NCBI GenBank assembly: GCA_028583605.1
Contig: CM053325.1
Location: 43,346,987 to 43,410,986, forward strand
Direction of reading: 5' to 3'
DNA from: Dastarcus helophoroides
Taxonomy: Eukaryota > Arthropoda > Insecta > Coleoptera > Bothrideridae
Length of the DNA stretch: 64,000 bases
Shown: piece after piece, positions 41,301-47,320 of the stretch
How the letters are laid out: each line of letters opens with the position of its first letter
Position numbering within the stretch: the stretch's first letter is position 1
Position numbers and translations under genes: made by a program
Notes under the pieces: generated by a model
Seen by the model: the letters and a program-made list of their open reading frames with translations, nothing else
What the model was told of the DNA's origin: nothing
The model's database searches: none

Positions 41301-44057
41301 GACATTCTGGCGACATTCTGAAAAATTTATAAGATCTCTTTACCGTTATTTCAAAACAGTGCATGTATACTAATTTGGAGTAGGCTTTTAAGGCGGGTGT
41401 ATTTAAATAAGAAACATTTACAAAGACTTTTACAATTACCTAGAGTTATGTGGTGATTTACCTTATTTGATAATGTCATCCGAAACCAGCTTGTCATCAT
41501 TAAGGTTGGCATTTTCAAAAACTATTTGTTTTACTAAAAAGTACAAGTACTTGCATAATTGCAAATTACTGGAGCATTCCTTTGAAATATAAATATTTCT
41601 GCAACCGTTATTTGAATGGGTGAGATTAACAACAGTAAAAGTCCAAATGTTTGAATGTAGGAAAAATAAAAAAATATGTCTATTTTGTTTGTTATGGTTC
41701 TTACAGGTTTGGTATGTACAGACAAGTTTTAGTGCATCTCTTTAGGCGCCCTTTAAACAAAAAATGAAAGTTTAAAACAAAAAAATACGATAGTAAAGCA
41801 TATTTTATTGAACAAAATAATCAATTTAGTTACCAGCATCATCATCATTTACCAAATTAGTAGTGCTCCATGATATTATAGTATAAGAAAACTCTTACTG
41901 TTCTCCTTCTATGTATTTCATTATAATATGTTTTATATCATTCAATTTCTTCTTGTTAATTAGCTCTGGTTCAAAACAGCCTTTAATGGTAGAAATTAAC
42001 GAACTTTGATTTTGTTGTAGTAACTTTGAAGCATAAGAATTGATCATTAAATCTAAACATTTAACACAGCTTATCAATAATGCACCATATACCAACTCTA
42101 TGTATATCGTAATTGTAAAACTTTTATTTATTTTATTTGCTACTATTCTACAGATTTTTTTTAGTTTGGAGGCCACAATTCTTAAAATCAAGTAGATGGG
42201 TCTATATGAAGTGATAATTATAGTAAATGATTTTTTTTTCTAGAATTTTCAGTCACTGCCTCATATTTATCTGGAATAGGAATAGGATCACATCTTCTGA
42301 TTAATTTTTTTTCAGCACGAAATGCCACTAAAGTAGCTGAGCTTGATTATAAATGTACCAAAACGCCATATGTTGAGAATAAGCACAGTACAAGTCCAGG
42401 ACTTATACTGTTCTTACACTTAATGTAGTGCGACAAACTCTGGAAAGGGCATAATTAATAAAGTGGCTTTACTATTGCTTTTGTAGTGATTTGATGCAGC
42501 TTCGTATTTAAAACAAAATGGCTATGATAGATGAAAACTTCAAATTTTGGACTTGTGCTGTTCTTAATCTCACCAATTCATTTGTAAATACTAAGGCTGG
42601 AAGAATTTTTATACAGGGTGAATCGAAAAGAATGGGCCTATGCTAAATTATAAATACTAGACACGATTGAGCTCAACATGCCTTATACCGATGTGACTCT
42701 GGTTTACAAGGTACAGAGCGTCCAAAGTTTAAATTTTATTTTCGAATTTCTGAATAATTTAGAAAATGTTGAAGTTATAAATCTAAAAACTGACCACCTG
42801 AATCACGTGTACATAAATAAATATGGTCGATTTATAGGCAACCACGTGGCATTCAATGGCCAATCGCGATACACTTCTACCGTGGGTCGAAAAGATCTAA
42901 AATAGGTGAGCATTTTGGCAACTCGCTCTGTACACGCATGTCGGTTTGTCAAGTTTTAGTTTTTAATTTTCAATCAATTTTCAAAAACGATGCACCAGTA
43001 TATTTGAGAACTTTATTTAAAGTAAAATTTTAAAGTAGATGGGATGAATATATCAAGTTAATTACTAAAAATCCTCTAATTATAATGGTTTTAAGTTTTC
43101 GTTGAGAGACCCTGTATACATTCACAACTTCAACACAAACTTTGACATGAAATATATAAAAACGACGTTTATTTGGTCATAAATTTTTCCTGGATGACAA
43201 AATTTCATTTTTAGTGAATCTTGCAGAAAATTTAACAAAACCCGTTTTCAGATTCCAGTCTTGCGTAAGGCTAAACAAGGCAGGTATTACAACCCGATAT
43301 TACAGAATATAAATGAAGATCTATCTTACCTTTCTCAATGTCCTGGTACTTATCAAACGGTTTCAAAGTATTTTCTTTGGTAAATCCACCAAAGGCATAT
43401 ATTAAATGAGTACATAAATATGGATTAATATTTTGTGGACTAAATTTGGCTGATCCTGGTCTGTAAACTGACCAATTTGTATAGTAGCATACGACACGAA
43501 TATCTTTTGCGGCTGAAACAAAATTTTCAATTAACATTTTATTTGGTAATAAAAAATATAATACAGTCTCCAAAAAATTGCACTGGATATCCGCATTTTT
43601 TTACAATTTTAATCAAAATATTAAAATATTTGCCCTTTTAATACTGCTATTTGGTACATATTTAAACGATAAATAATCTAAAAGCAAAATAACCACTTTT
43701 TAATTAGCCGGACAAATTTCGTTTTACAGTATCCTAGTCGGATATAGAAAATTTATGTCATGTATTTCATTATGAACATTCGGTGATGTTAAATAATTTT
43801 TAGTTCGACTTGGGACAAATGAAAATTTGGAGGAAGAAAAATATGTTTAGTTCCTTTCTACCTGACTGACTTTAATCTGGCAAATTGAAATTCAGATGAA
43901 ATTGTAACGTTAAGATAAGATCCCGGCCTCACATGTTAAATGTATTGAATCATTTAAACAACAATTATAAAGATCACAATTTGCTACAAAACTTACCCGA
44001 ATATCCTATCCGTAAGATAAATAACCAGAAGAGCAAAATCCATTGTCCATAGCGGAT
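4412..44057 (-). CDS. Cht6: Group VI (Cht6-type) secreted chitinase, 17 joined exons, start exon missing
   Basis: Endo-chitinase (GH18) expected to cleave beta-1,4-GlcNAc chains in cuticle or extracellular matrix. Joined minus-strand exons: 43997-44057, 43330-43512, 30054-30313, 20295-20419, 20087-20216, 19662-19847, 19340-19602, 18664-18825, 16379-16527, 15643-16007, 10668-10773, 10461-10608, 9244-9519, 8770-8934, 8622-8702, 8374-8451, 4412-8312. Every junction is AG/GT and codon phase is kept throughout, giving 6639 nt and about 2212 residues. Order: signal-peptide core (about 1-20), GH18 (about 21-402) with motifs AIGGW, FDGLDLDWEYP (catalytic Glu near residue 147, codon at 30117-30119), MNILSYDYH and GIMFWAIDNDD, linker (403-506), CBM14 (507-565), then a Thr/Ser/Arg-rich tail to the end. 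One GH18, one CBM14 and a very long tail is the known layout of insect group VI chitinases. The Met codon is not in the first exon found, so the 5' end is incomplete. Isoforms are likely because several tail exons are phase-symmetric. Confidence 0.93.
8374..8451 (-). CDS. Cht6: Cht6 exon P: short symmetric tail exon
   Basis: The 78-nt exon is phase 2 at both ends and encodes YKTVSRSTTNSDIVNIKDTKD. It keeps the Tyr near its start, as in exons M-O, but its basic pair is decayed. The acceptor is TTACAG and the donor GTAAGA. Confidence 0.77.
8622..8702 (-). CDS. Cht6: Cht6 exon O: short symmetric tail exon
   Basis: The 81-nt exon is phase 2 at both ends and encodes YTEIRRGSSRST followed by a Gln/Thr/Ser stretch. 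It is flanked by small introns and is a good cassette-exon candidate. Confidence 0.78.
8770..8934 (-). CDS. Cht6: Cht6 exon N: tail exon with the same motif
   Basis: The 165-nt exon is phase 2 at both ends. An acidic run (GSQEEEEGGSKEEK) is followed by PQYINIRRSRPTTTEG, closely matching PEYVNIRRPKVSADEE in exon M. The acidic-then-motif order is also the same, which argues for duplication of exon M or its ancestor. Confidence 0.83.
9244..9519 (-). CDS. Cht6: Cht6 exon M: tail exon with Y-x-x-I-R motifs
   Basis: The 276-nt exon is phase 2 at both ends. It carries two copies of a short motif, TYTSIIRQRPTTEK and EYVNIRRPKVSADE, separated by an acidic Glu/Lys stretch (KIEKDEETGNESENEK). The motif recurs in the next exons, suggesting exon duplication. 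Confidence 0.83.
9643..10264. mobile_element. Foldback/MITE family 1, copy 1 (in a Cht6 intron)
   Basis: A 0.6 kb element whose two ends are inverted copies of each other over more than 100 bp. Ends read TACAtgcTGATTCAAAA on the left and, inverted, TACAGAGTAATTCAAAA on the right. It contains a segment with TGTGTCCTAAAATGCA in one arm and its inverted counterpart in the other. A related copy lies at 49519-50189. No coding capacity. Confidence 0.72.
10461..10608 (-). CDS. Cht6: Cht6 exon L: tail exon
   Basis: The 148-nt exon encodes GGIEELEKQLKIHETNPST and a Ser/Thr/Lys segment. Two donors are possible: GTAAGG five bases earlier and GTGAGT. Only GTGAGT keeps frame with the next exon (phase 2), so the end at 10461 was chosen. 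Confidence 0.8.
10668..10773 (-). CDS. Cht6: Cht6 exon K: acidic tail exon
   Basis: The 106-nt exon is very acidic at first (DEYEYDDEETG), then forms a short amphipathic helix (VIKELIDLIKKA). The acceptor is ATAG and the donor GTAAAT. Accepted because phase and frame fit both neighbours exactly. The function of this part is unknown. Confidence 0.8.
10846..11165 (+). repeat. Repeat family 2, left end
   Basis: Begins TACAGAGTCTTTCAACGAAAACTT and carries ATTAGAAAACCG and TTTATGTTCTTGG cores. An inverted, diverged copy lies at about 15020-15369, and a third at about 42930-43116. The first two may be the terminal repeats of one 4.5 kb element now filled with other insertions. Confidence 0.6.
11513..12838. 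mobile_element. Foldback element with about 400-bp inverted arms
   Basis: Left arm about 11513-11910 and right arm about 12405-12838 are diverged inverted copies. Ends are TACAGGCTGGACCAC and, inverted, TACAGAGTGGACCAT. Both arms contain GATACAGGGTGTCAAA and a CCTTATACCAAAAGTTGATA-type core. Only about 500 bp of unrelated AT-rich sequence lies between the arms. No transposase is visible, so it is a non-autonomous foldback element. Confidence 0.75.
13199..14357 (+). pseudogene. RTE-like non-LTR retrotransposon relic
   Basis: Fragments of one LINE ORF in several frames with stops and frameshifts. It carries a linker with KRVRNDTNALLRKIKN and HWEMFSKRMEQDFYGLQK, then reverse-transcriptase pieces KSPSIDGISNELLKYGG, QQGFRSGRSCTDAVF and a broken motif A. 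After an internal deletion near 14180 comes the C-terminal GRPRKRWCDNI signature. This pattern suits RTE-type elements, but another LINE clade is possible. It is dead and 5'-truncated. Confidence 0.65.
14358..15019. other. Intron sequence, nothing recognised
   Basis: AT-rich intron sequence between the RTE-like relic and the next repeat end. I see no conserved reading frame, terminal repeats or structured RNA. Confidence 0.6.
15020..15369 (-). repeat. Repeat family 2, right end (inverted copy)
   Basis: Reading inward on the minus strand: TAGGGTGTCCAGGATCTCCC, AACGAAAACTTGACTCCCC, ATTTATGTTCTTGGGGGG, then GAAATTGTTTGAGAATTTAA. It matches the left copy at 10846 in order and spacing, with moderate divergence. 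Confidence 0.6.
15643..16007 (-). CDS. Cht6: Cht6 exon J: CBM14 chitin-binding domain plus Thr-rich stretch
   Basis: The 365-nt exon carries a peritrophin-A (CBM14) domain with six cysteines in order: FKCEDEGFF, PKDCKKYYWC, QFTCPAGLYF, DSCDYTQNVLC. The conserved aromatic residues YYW and LYF support chitin binding. It then runs into a mucin-like segment with a run of nine Thr and SSKSTTEVTR. The exon ends at phase 0 before GTAAGT. Confidence 0.94.
16379..16527 (-). CDS. Cht6: Cht6 exon I: linker before CBM14
   Basis: The 149-nt exon encodes SRPSSTTERSRRIIKK followed by a Pro/Ser/Thr run (TTPAPPSTP). It joins phase 2 to phase 1 and leads straight into the chitin-binding exon. Confidence 0.85.
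16545..18480. repeat. A-rich AAATTTCGA phrase block in a Cht6 intron
   Basis: About 1.9 kb of degenerate phrase repeats in which AAAATTT, TCGAAATTTTGA and AAAAAG units alternate. Here the A-rich strand is plus, opposite to the block at 1-740. It lies entirely within the intron between exons 18664-18825 and 16379-16527. The two short reading frames inside are compositional. Confidence 0.6.
18664..18825 (-). CDS. Cht6: Cht6 exon H: Ser/Thr/Lys-rich linker
   Basis: The 162-nt exon (a multiple of three, phase 2 at both ends) encodes a hydrophilic linker rich in Lys, Arg, Ser, Thr and Pro (PPSKPTKPKTRSRNKTK ... IRRRNR). There are no cysteines or predicted domains. It can be skipped without changing frame. 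Likely O-glycosylated spacer. Confidence 0.85.
19340..19602 (-). CDS. Cht6: Cht6 exon G: GH18 motif IV, end of catalytic domain
   Basis: The 263-nt exon includes the WVGYDDE strand and motif IV GIMFWAIDNDDFRG, then the terminal helix IIEAAKEALLAAS. It ends at phase 2 before GTAAGT. The catalytic domain closes here. Confidence 0.94.
19662..19847 (-). CDS. Cht6: Cht6 exon F: GH18 C-terminal half
   Basis: The 186-nt exon is 62 whole codons. It contains VVGIPTYGRSYTL, a conserved barrel strand, and the insertion-domain residues DANEIGAPADGPG. It is phase 0 at both ends. Confidence 0.93.
20087..20216 (-). CDS. Cht6: Cht6 exon E: GH18 motif III
   Basis: The 130-nt exon carries GH18 motif III as WMNILSYDYHSAFEP, then a substrate-cleft loop (NHHAPLY). 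The intron to exon D is only 78 nt. The donor is GTAAGC. Confidence 0.93.
20295..20419 (-). CDS. Cht6: Cht6 exon D: GH18 middle segment
   Basis: The 125-nt exon encodes ELREEFERESEKTGRPRL and then LLTMAVPAG, the conserved GH18 strand that follows the catalytic helix. It starts at phase 0 after TATAG and ends at phase 2 before GTAAGT. Confidence 0.92.
20711..20969. mobile_element. Palindromic foldback element
   Basis: Left arm (from ATATTCATAACTATTAAAC) and right arm (ending GTTTAATAGTTATGAATAT) are inverted copies about 120-130 bp long around a short A-rich loop. Shared internal cores include CACAAGGTTTCGATA, TATTTGCTAACA and TTACTGCATCAT. The left arm has a small insertion. Non-coding. Confidence 0.72.
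20975..22665. repeat. T-rich AAATTTCGA phrase block
   Basis: Continuous degenerate phrases (TTTTCAAAATTTGAC, GAAATTTCGAC, TTTTTCTTC) with the T-rich strand on plus. The same texture resumes inside the hAT element that follows. No gene visible. Confidence 0.6.
22691..24324. mobile_element. hAT-type element, 1.6 kb, non-autonomous
   Basis: The left end starts TAGTGATGTAATCACTATTT and runs into CATTCGCGAATATTC. The inverted right end starts TAGGGATGTAACGAATG and runs into TTCGCGAATGCGAATGCG. Flanking 8-mers are ATATGTGA (22683-22690) and ATAAGTGA (24325-24332), matching 7 of 8 as expected for an aged hAT target duplication. The interior has no transposase and is largely the AAATTTCGA phrase. 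Confidence 0.7.
24877..25428. mobile_element. hAT-type MITE, 552 bp
   Basis: Ends GAGTGGTTCTTAACCTTTGG and, inverted, CAGCGTTTCTTAACCTTTTA are classic hAT-type termini. The flanking 8-mers TTCTAGAC (24869-24876) and TTTTAGAC (25429-25436) match 7 of 8. Internal sequence is A-rich with no reading frame. It sits in the 9.6 kb Cht6 intron. Confidence 0.78.
25529..25560 (+). mobile_element. Possible solo hAT terminus
   Basis: CAGGCCCGTAGCCAGGATCT resembles the common CAGGGCCGTAGCCAGG hAT end followed by a G-rich stretch. I found no convincing partner end within the next kilobase. Confidence 0.35.
25900..28200. repeat. Mixed-orientation AAATTTCGA phrase block
   Basis: About 2.3 kb of the same degenerate phrase family. 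Orientation changes within the block: T-rich on plus near 26240-26500, A-rich on plus near 26800-28000. No terminal repeats or coding signal. Confidence 0.55.
28201..30053. other. Intron sequence with unassigned short reading frames
   Basis: Reading frames of 105 codons (28660-28977, plus) and 84 codons (29326-29580, minus) have slightly more balanced composition than their surroundings, but no motif I recognise. They may be decayed transposon pieces. Confidence 0.45.
30054..30313 (-). CDS. Cht6: Cht6 exon C: GH18 motifs I and II with catalytic Glu
   Basis: The 260-nt exon carries GH18 motif I (LLAIGGWNEGS) and motif II (FDGLDLDWEYP). The Asp-x-Asp-x-Glu triad is intact, so the enzyme should be active. 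The donor is GTAATT (weaker than its neighbours) and the acceptor is TTTTTCAG. It is isolated by introns of 13.0 and 9.6 kb. Confidence 0.95.
30314..31216. other. Intron sequence, nothing recognised
   Basis: AT-rich intron sequence between GH18 exon C and the large inverted repeat. A short ATACAAGGTGATTC stretch near 31153 resembles the TACAGRGT-type foldback ends, but no full element is seen. Confidence 0.5.
31313..31434. repeat. 61-bp tandem duplication in the PLE 3' tail (left arm)
   Basis: TTAACAGTTTACTATTATTA starts at 31313 and again at 31374, each followed by ATCCTGTG, TCTAATTCAAAATTGAG and CCACATTTGAC. The second copy differs by one G/A. The mirror pair is at about 36423-36543 in the right arm, so the duplication predates the palindrome. 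Confidence 0.8.
31453..32510 (-). pseudogene. Penelope-like RT + GIY-YIG relic (left arm)
   Basis: Broken into at least three frames. From 32445 down: RT motif A-type ISFDVFSLFPSVPI, motif B EGAAMGNPLSPFMAELF, motif C VRYVDDIFAYF, a frameshift, then a linker and the start of the nuclease as GIYQISCKNCTQRYVGPT, with continuation in another frame (KEHLAHLRCG). These are Penelope hallmarks: SFDV-type motif A, GxxMGxPLSP, YVDD and a C-terminal GIY-YIG. The N-terminal part of the RT is shortened by the 46-bp deletion. Confidence 0.82.
33790..34013. other. Asymmetric spacer at the centre of the palindrome
   Basis: The 224-nt spacer between the two arms is unique to one side and carries the hammerhead ribozyme at 33846-33886. 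After the ribozyme come TTCAAACCTATTGGTCTG and a G-rich ATAGGGGCCCCC stretch just before the right arm. Confidence 0.75.
33846..33886 (+). ncRNA. Hammerhead ribozyme (type I, minimal stem III)
   Basis: All core elements are in order. Stem I strand CCAAA (33846-33850); core CUGACGA (33851-33857); stem II GATCT-AACA-AGATC with five perfect pairs (33858-33871); core GAAA (33872-33875); stem III as the self-complementary ACCGGU (33875-33880); cleavage nucleotide A at 33881 in a GUA triplet; stem I return strand UUUGG (33882-33886). Stem III has no loop, as known for hammerheads of Penelope-like elements and other retroelements, which can act as dimers. It lies just 5' of the right-hand PLE copy on the same strand. 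Confidence 0.85.
35278..36430 (+). pseudogene. Penelope-like RT + GIY-YIG relic (right arm)
   Basis: More complete than the left copy. It begins YCLPKIHKPGNAVSPIVS, a conserved PLE RT segment, then IGSLTYNLSKWL, motif A ISFDVFSLFPSVPI, motif B GAAMGNPLSPFMAE and motif C YVDDIF. A frameshift near 35840 separates it from the C-terminal piece, whose 152 residues are identical to those of the left arm. The GIY-YIG part is frameshifted and has an internal stop. No functional protein is expected. Confidence 0.84.
36423..36543. repeat. 61-bp tandem duplication in the PLE 3' tail (right arm)
   Basis: Inverted counterpart of 31313-31434: two units of GTCAAATGTGGCTCAATTTT followed by GAATTAGA and CAGGATAAATAATAATAG. 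The unit spacing and the single G/A difference between units are the same. Confidence 0.8.
36641..36855 (+). repeat. PLE-flank-like segment with CTGAAGAT motif
   Basis: Just outside the right arm. GTTAGTATCACTCTGAAGAT (36779 onward) is followed by a short stem AATAGC/GCTAT and AAAACGGGTTAG. The same GTTAGTATC-CTCTGAAGAT phrase occurs at 50190. It has the shape of a decayed hammerhead core (CTGANGA, stem, AAAC) but lacks the GAAA and the closing helix. Confidence 0.4.
36860..37500. repeat. AAATTTCGA phrase block, with a 62-bp tandem duplication
   Basis: Another stretch of the degenerate T-rich phrase. Within it TAAAACTTTAAATTCAAAGA begins at 37277 and again at 37339, giving two identical 62-bp units up to about 37400. 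This is a recent tandem duplication in old repeat sequence. Confidence 0.65.
37545..38508. mobile_element. Inverted-repeat structure holding a second PLE fragment
   Basis: Arms of about 285 bp (37545-37836 and 38223-38508) are inverted copies. They share TTCCTGCTGATTGGCATTTT, AACAGCGATTG and CTTTCGGGCAGTTCACCTCT. Between them lies Penelope GIY-YIG coding sequence of a different lineage from the big palindrome. As in the large palindrome, PLE sequence is bounded by inverted copies. Confidence 0.72.
37757..38215 (+). pseudogene. Penelope-like GIY-YIG nuclease fragment
   Basis: Reads KMILNFSKNFKPLCNLNE, CIYKIPRDCNKMYIGETSRP, KICEHSFDHRI, then, after a stop and a small frameshift, STIICRGTHPKQRKLKESV. 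This is the usual end of a PLE protein: a GIY (here CIY) then YIG pair, a CxxH-like region and a trailing ER(x)KLKES helix. No RT is left. It is a 5'-truncated, inactive copy. Confidence 0.7.
38520..39240. repeat. T-rich AAATTTCGA phrase block
   Basis: Repeated AAAATTTTGACT, TCGAAATTTTGATTTTTG and TTAAAATTTCGACTTTTTC units. One 85-codon frame here is only composition (Phe/Leu/Ile-rich). Confidence 0.6.
39245..39395 (-). repeat. Dispersed repeat family 3, copy 1
   Basis: On the minus strand it reads GGTTTCAGGGGACAAAATTTG, then TTTTTGAAGATAATCAAGAA and CCAGCCCGTTCCACT. It matches 50190-50315 on plus over about 130 bp. Its far end has TAGCTTGGCTATCGAAACG, similar to 36800-36825. Probably the end region of a PLE-type element. 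Confidence 0.6.
39881..39950. repeat. GTTA/GTCA simple-repeat stretch
   Basis: Imperfect 4-bp repetition of GTTA, GTCA and GTTG over about 70 bp (GAGTTAGTTAGTTGGTTAGT). Low complexity, no gene. Confidence 0.7.
40137..40520. repeat. Two-unit repeat with GTGCCGGATTA / GTAATCCGACA ends
   Basis: Unit 1 (about 40140-40290) and unit 2 (about 40370-40500) both run from a TGCCGGATTA or TGTCGGATTA start through AAAAAAACTGCAATTTT and TTTCATCTCGGTAAT to CCGACACGTTC. The phrase resembles ends of mariner/pogo-type elements. Decayed and non-coding. Confidence 0.55.
40521..42611. other. Intron sequence, no gene recognised
   Basis: Two kilobases of AT-rich sequence. A 98-codon minus-strand frame (41895-42191) has a mixed composition (KGCFEPELINKKKLNDIK) but matches nothing I know. 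It could be a decayed transposon piece. Confidence 0.5.
42612..43116. mobile_element. Foldback/MITE family 2 copy, 0.5 kb
   Basis: Begins TACAGGGTGAATCGAAAAG and ends so that the inverted end reads TACAGGGTCTCTCAACGAAAACTT, like the repeat ends at 10846 and 15369. The right half (about 42930-43116) matches those copies. The internal 75-codon frame (42678-42905) is not recognised. Confidence 0.6.
43330..43512 (-). CDS. Cht6: Cht6 exon B: start of GH18 domain
   Basis: This 183-nt exon encodes the first beta strand of the GH18 barrel: RVVCYYTNWSVYRPG, then CTHLIYAFGGF. Both are hallmark N-terminal segments of insect chitinases. It ends with a phase-1 donor GTAAG. A 13 kb intron follows, holding the Penelope palindrome. 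Confidence 0.93.
43997..44057 (-). CDS. Cht6: Cht6 exon A: signal-peptide core
   Basis: The 61-nt exon starts after a pyrimidine-rich tract ending in CAG and ends at a GTAAGT donor. It reads as 20 codons rich in Trp, Leu, Ile and Phe (WILLFWLFIL), followed by a split codon that the next exon completes as Ala. This is the h-region and cleavage region of a signal peptide. There is no in-frame Met. The ATG visible at its start is in the wrong frame. The exon begins at phase 0, so a further upstream exon must supply the initiator. Confidence 0.8.
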
Positions 44058-44719
44058 CTGTAAAAAAAATGTCATGAAAATTTTTAATTCATGAATCAGA
44101 TCGAAGTTTGTTTAAAGATTATCACAAGGAAGAACAAAATTTCCCGCCTTCTTTTTTTTTAATGAGTAGATACGACAGAAATTTGTTTTTTAAGGGAATA
44201 AAAAGGGAATGAAACGGGAGTTCAAAAATAATATCAACAAAAGTTAAATCTGCCTTTTATAACCCAAAACTTTTTGTAATAATTTTATAAAAAATTATAC
44301 CCCTGTTTGACCGATAATTTTAACAATTTGGGGGACAGGGAGTATTAAAAAAAGATTGTATGCAAAAAAAATTAGAATATTGAAATACTACATTCATTTC
44401 CAAAAGTAACGGATAAATTCTATAAAACCGATAAGAAATATATTTTAGAGAAATTCTCCGACACCACCCCTTTATTTCTAAGCGCTAGCAACCCCAATTA
44501 TAATAAAAATTCGAATAGCAAAGTGCCTCTTGAGATGCCTCGATTTATAGGGCTTTTTATACTGAATCAACAAAAAAAATGCTTTTCTAAATCGGTTGAT
44601 AAGTAATGAAGATATAGTAAAATATATTAAATTAAAAGTGCCAATATTCGAGCAATCTTTGTTGACGCGACCATAATGAGTAGTTTGAATAGTTGCAACT
44701 TGTTTACAGTTATACCAAA
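44058..44719. other. 5' flank or intron, nothing recognised
   Basis: AT-rich sequence upstream of the first detected Cht6 exon. The initiating exon was not found here: I saw no ATG-bearing exon with a phase-0 donor that could be supported. Confidence 0.5.
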
Positions 44720-44851
44720 CATATTTCAGTGGATTGGCCTGATTTAACCCCACTGTATTATTTTCTCCGATCTTATTTAAAAACTAAAGCTTCTGTAACT
44801 AGACCTGAAAATATTGAGCTATTAAAGGAAATGGTCCGCTTATCATCCTAC
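44720..44851 (+). pseudogene. Mariner/Tc1-type transposase C-terminal fragment
   Basis: The reading frame contains ISVDWPDLTPLYYFLRSYLK followed by TKASVTRPENIELLKEMVR. This resembles the block around the third catalytic residue of mariner-type DDE transposases (SPDLTPLDFFLWGYLKS...). The catalytic Asp in PLDxF is here Tyr, and the ends are missing, so it is a dead relic. Confidence 0.55.
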
Positions 44852-45207
44852 AAAAAACAGACAATGTTCAACAAGCTTTTGTGACTAGATTAAGGTATTG
44901 TTTCACGGTTAATGAATAACAATTTGATTATATGATTTACTTTGTAATTTTCCACTATTTGTTTGGCATTTATTACAAATGGATTTTTAAATATTGTTGG
45001 TTTCTCAATTTCTCAAAATCTTTCCATTTTAGAAGACCTGATTCTTGTAATTTTTGAAAAACAAAAATGATGGATTCTCTTCGTGCAAAAGATTCCGGAC
45101 GTAAACTACCCTCCCGTTCGGATATCCGAGTGGAGGGTGTGCAAGGGAATTCAAAATCGAGGGAAAATTTTAATGTGCCACAAGCCAAGTCTCTTTCAGA
45201 TAATTCA

Positions 45208-46087
45208 TTTAAAATTCAGTTCTGTAACATTCGGGGACCAAACTCAAATATAAACTAGGTTTATTTACACCTTCAAAATGAAAGACCCCATGTGCTGTCT
45301 CCGTCAGAAACCCGTCATCCATCAATAGGGTCCATTTGCTTTGCCCTAATTACGACTTTCACACAAAATTTCGACACAAGAGGGGAAATTGTGCTTTTAC
45401 GCGAAGCGACCAGTCCTGTCAACGAGAAGAAGCACTGGAATTTGCTGATCATGATGTGATTTGGCTGAAAATCTGCTGCAAAAGAGAAGTTACATTCATT
45501 TGTTCACTTTATCTGTCTCCAAACGATCCATCATATACACAGCTCTTCTCTTATCTCTCCGTAACCTTCGATCAGCTACAGATGAATTATCCGAACGCCG
45601 AGGTTGTCTTTCTCGGTGACTTTAACGTACACAACATCCCCTGGTTAAGGTTTTTTTCCCGAACTGACGACACGGAAAGGGTGACAGAGTCTTTCGCCAT
45701 CGTCCTTGTGGGCTATCGCAATTGGTTGAGGAACCCACAAGAATTCCTGATGTAGATACTCATCAACCTAATTTACTCGACCATTTTCTTATAAATTCTC
45801 TAAATTCCTATAAAATTACTGTGATATCATCGCTTGGAAATTCCGATCACAAGCTTGTACCAGCTTGTTGGTCGCTTCATATACCTCCTCCTTCTCAGAC
45901 ACAGTCCTGTAGAATTTGGCATTTTAACTCTGCAAACTGGGATGAATTAAAAGACTTCTTTGCATCTTTCTCATGGCAAGAATTCTGCTTTAATTCAGAC
46001 AACCCTTCCTCAGTCGCCGAATCCATCACTGAAACTATCCTGGTTGGGCTTAAATCTCCATTTCCAAAAGAAGTCTGCCTCCAGTAA
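45208..46087 (+). pseudogene. LINE AP-type endonuclease relic
   Basis: Frameshifted reading frames keep EEP-nuclease signatures: IQFCNIRG near 45215, VVFLGDFNVHNIPW near 45605-45650, and GNSDHKLVPACW near 45835-45870. These are the N-terminal Asn block, the GDFN block and the SDH block. Stops and frame changes at about 45258 and 45730 show it is inactive. Confidence 0.75.
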
Positions 46088-46191
46088 ATTTTGATTCAGC
46101 AAAAAATATGCTCAGGCTGTGTCCTGCAAAAATCGCGCATATCATCATTGGAGAAATAATCCCTCAATCAAGATTTGGACCACCTTTGTAA

Positions 46192-47320
46192 ATGCACAAA
46201 ATTTTCGTAAACAGGTTATTGAGGAGGCAAAAAGTGATGAGGCTAATCAACTGTCCTAACGGTTTCAGTTCCTTTTGGGAATTTGCAAAGTCGATTGGAA
46301 AGAATTTTACATCTTTAAATTTTTCACCTTTTCTTGACGACAACAACAATATTTCGACTACTTCCGAGGAAACAGCTGACCTGCTAGCCTTATTAATTGC
46401 TGAAAATTTCAACTTTGATTTTCGAAACGCAGAACCTCCTATTCTTCCTAAGGTTGACACTTCGATGCTTGAAGTTGTTTTCCAACGACGCACAGAGGAA
46501 GATTCTCTTCGAGCCCGACACATCGAAAGCTTCTGACCTTGATGGCATCCCCGCTACTGTTCTTAAGAAGTGCACTTCAGAGTTGACTCCTGTCCTAAGC
46601 AAATTGTTCACACTCTCTTATAACAAAGGTGTATTTTCTAACATCTGGAAATCTGCTAGGGTGCAGCCTGTCCCTAAAAAGGGAAAAAGGAATCTGGCTA
46701 AGGACTACTGCCCTATATCTTTGTTTCCCATTATATCCAAAGTGATGGAAAAGATTATCAACATCAAGATTCCCAGATATCTGGAGGAGAATAAAATCAT
46801 CTCGGGTAGGCAATACAGTTTCAGACAACAACGCTCAACTGGCTATCTACTGACATATGTTACTCATATCTGTAACTCGGCTATGGAAAAACATGGCGAG
46901 GCTAGGCTTGTGGCATTGGACATCTCAAAGACCTTTGACAAAGTCTGGCACCGATCTCTCCTCGCCAAATTAACATCCTATGGTCTTCCTCCTGTACTCT
47001 GTCATTTGATATCCAGTTTTCTCGCTGACAGACCACCTCTTCAGGTCATCGTCGATGGCATCTCATTCGAGACATTCACGATTAATGCAGAGGTGCCTCA
47101 GGGGATGTTCTATCTTCTATTCTGTTTTTGTTACACATTAATGACCTCTTAGCTTCAACTTCCAATCCGATATCAGCAAATGATAGTAGCCTGATGTCAC
47201 CTTTTTTCACCGACAAACCATTATTTATCGCTGCTTCAGATCGACTAAGAGGAAAGCTGATTCAGACGATTAATCGGGATTTCGAAATCATTCTGGAATT
47301 GGGTAAAAGGTAGCTGTCGA
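46192..47320 (+). pseudogene. LINE reverse transcriptase relic
   Basis: It contains KASDLDGIPATVLKKC (RT block 1-2), RVQPVPKKGKR, FRQQRSTGYLL, motif A as LDISKTFDKVWH and motif B start VPQG. The motif C region reads ISANDSSL where a SYADDSSL-type box is expected, so both the aromatic residue and one catalytic Asp are gone. A frameshift at about 46400 and another after VPQG confirm inactivity. CR1/Jockey-like by overall motif spacing; exact clade uncertain. Confidence 0.78.
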
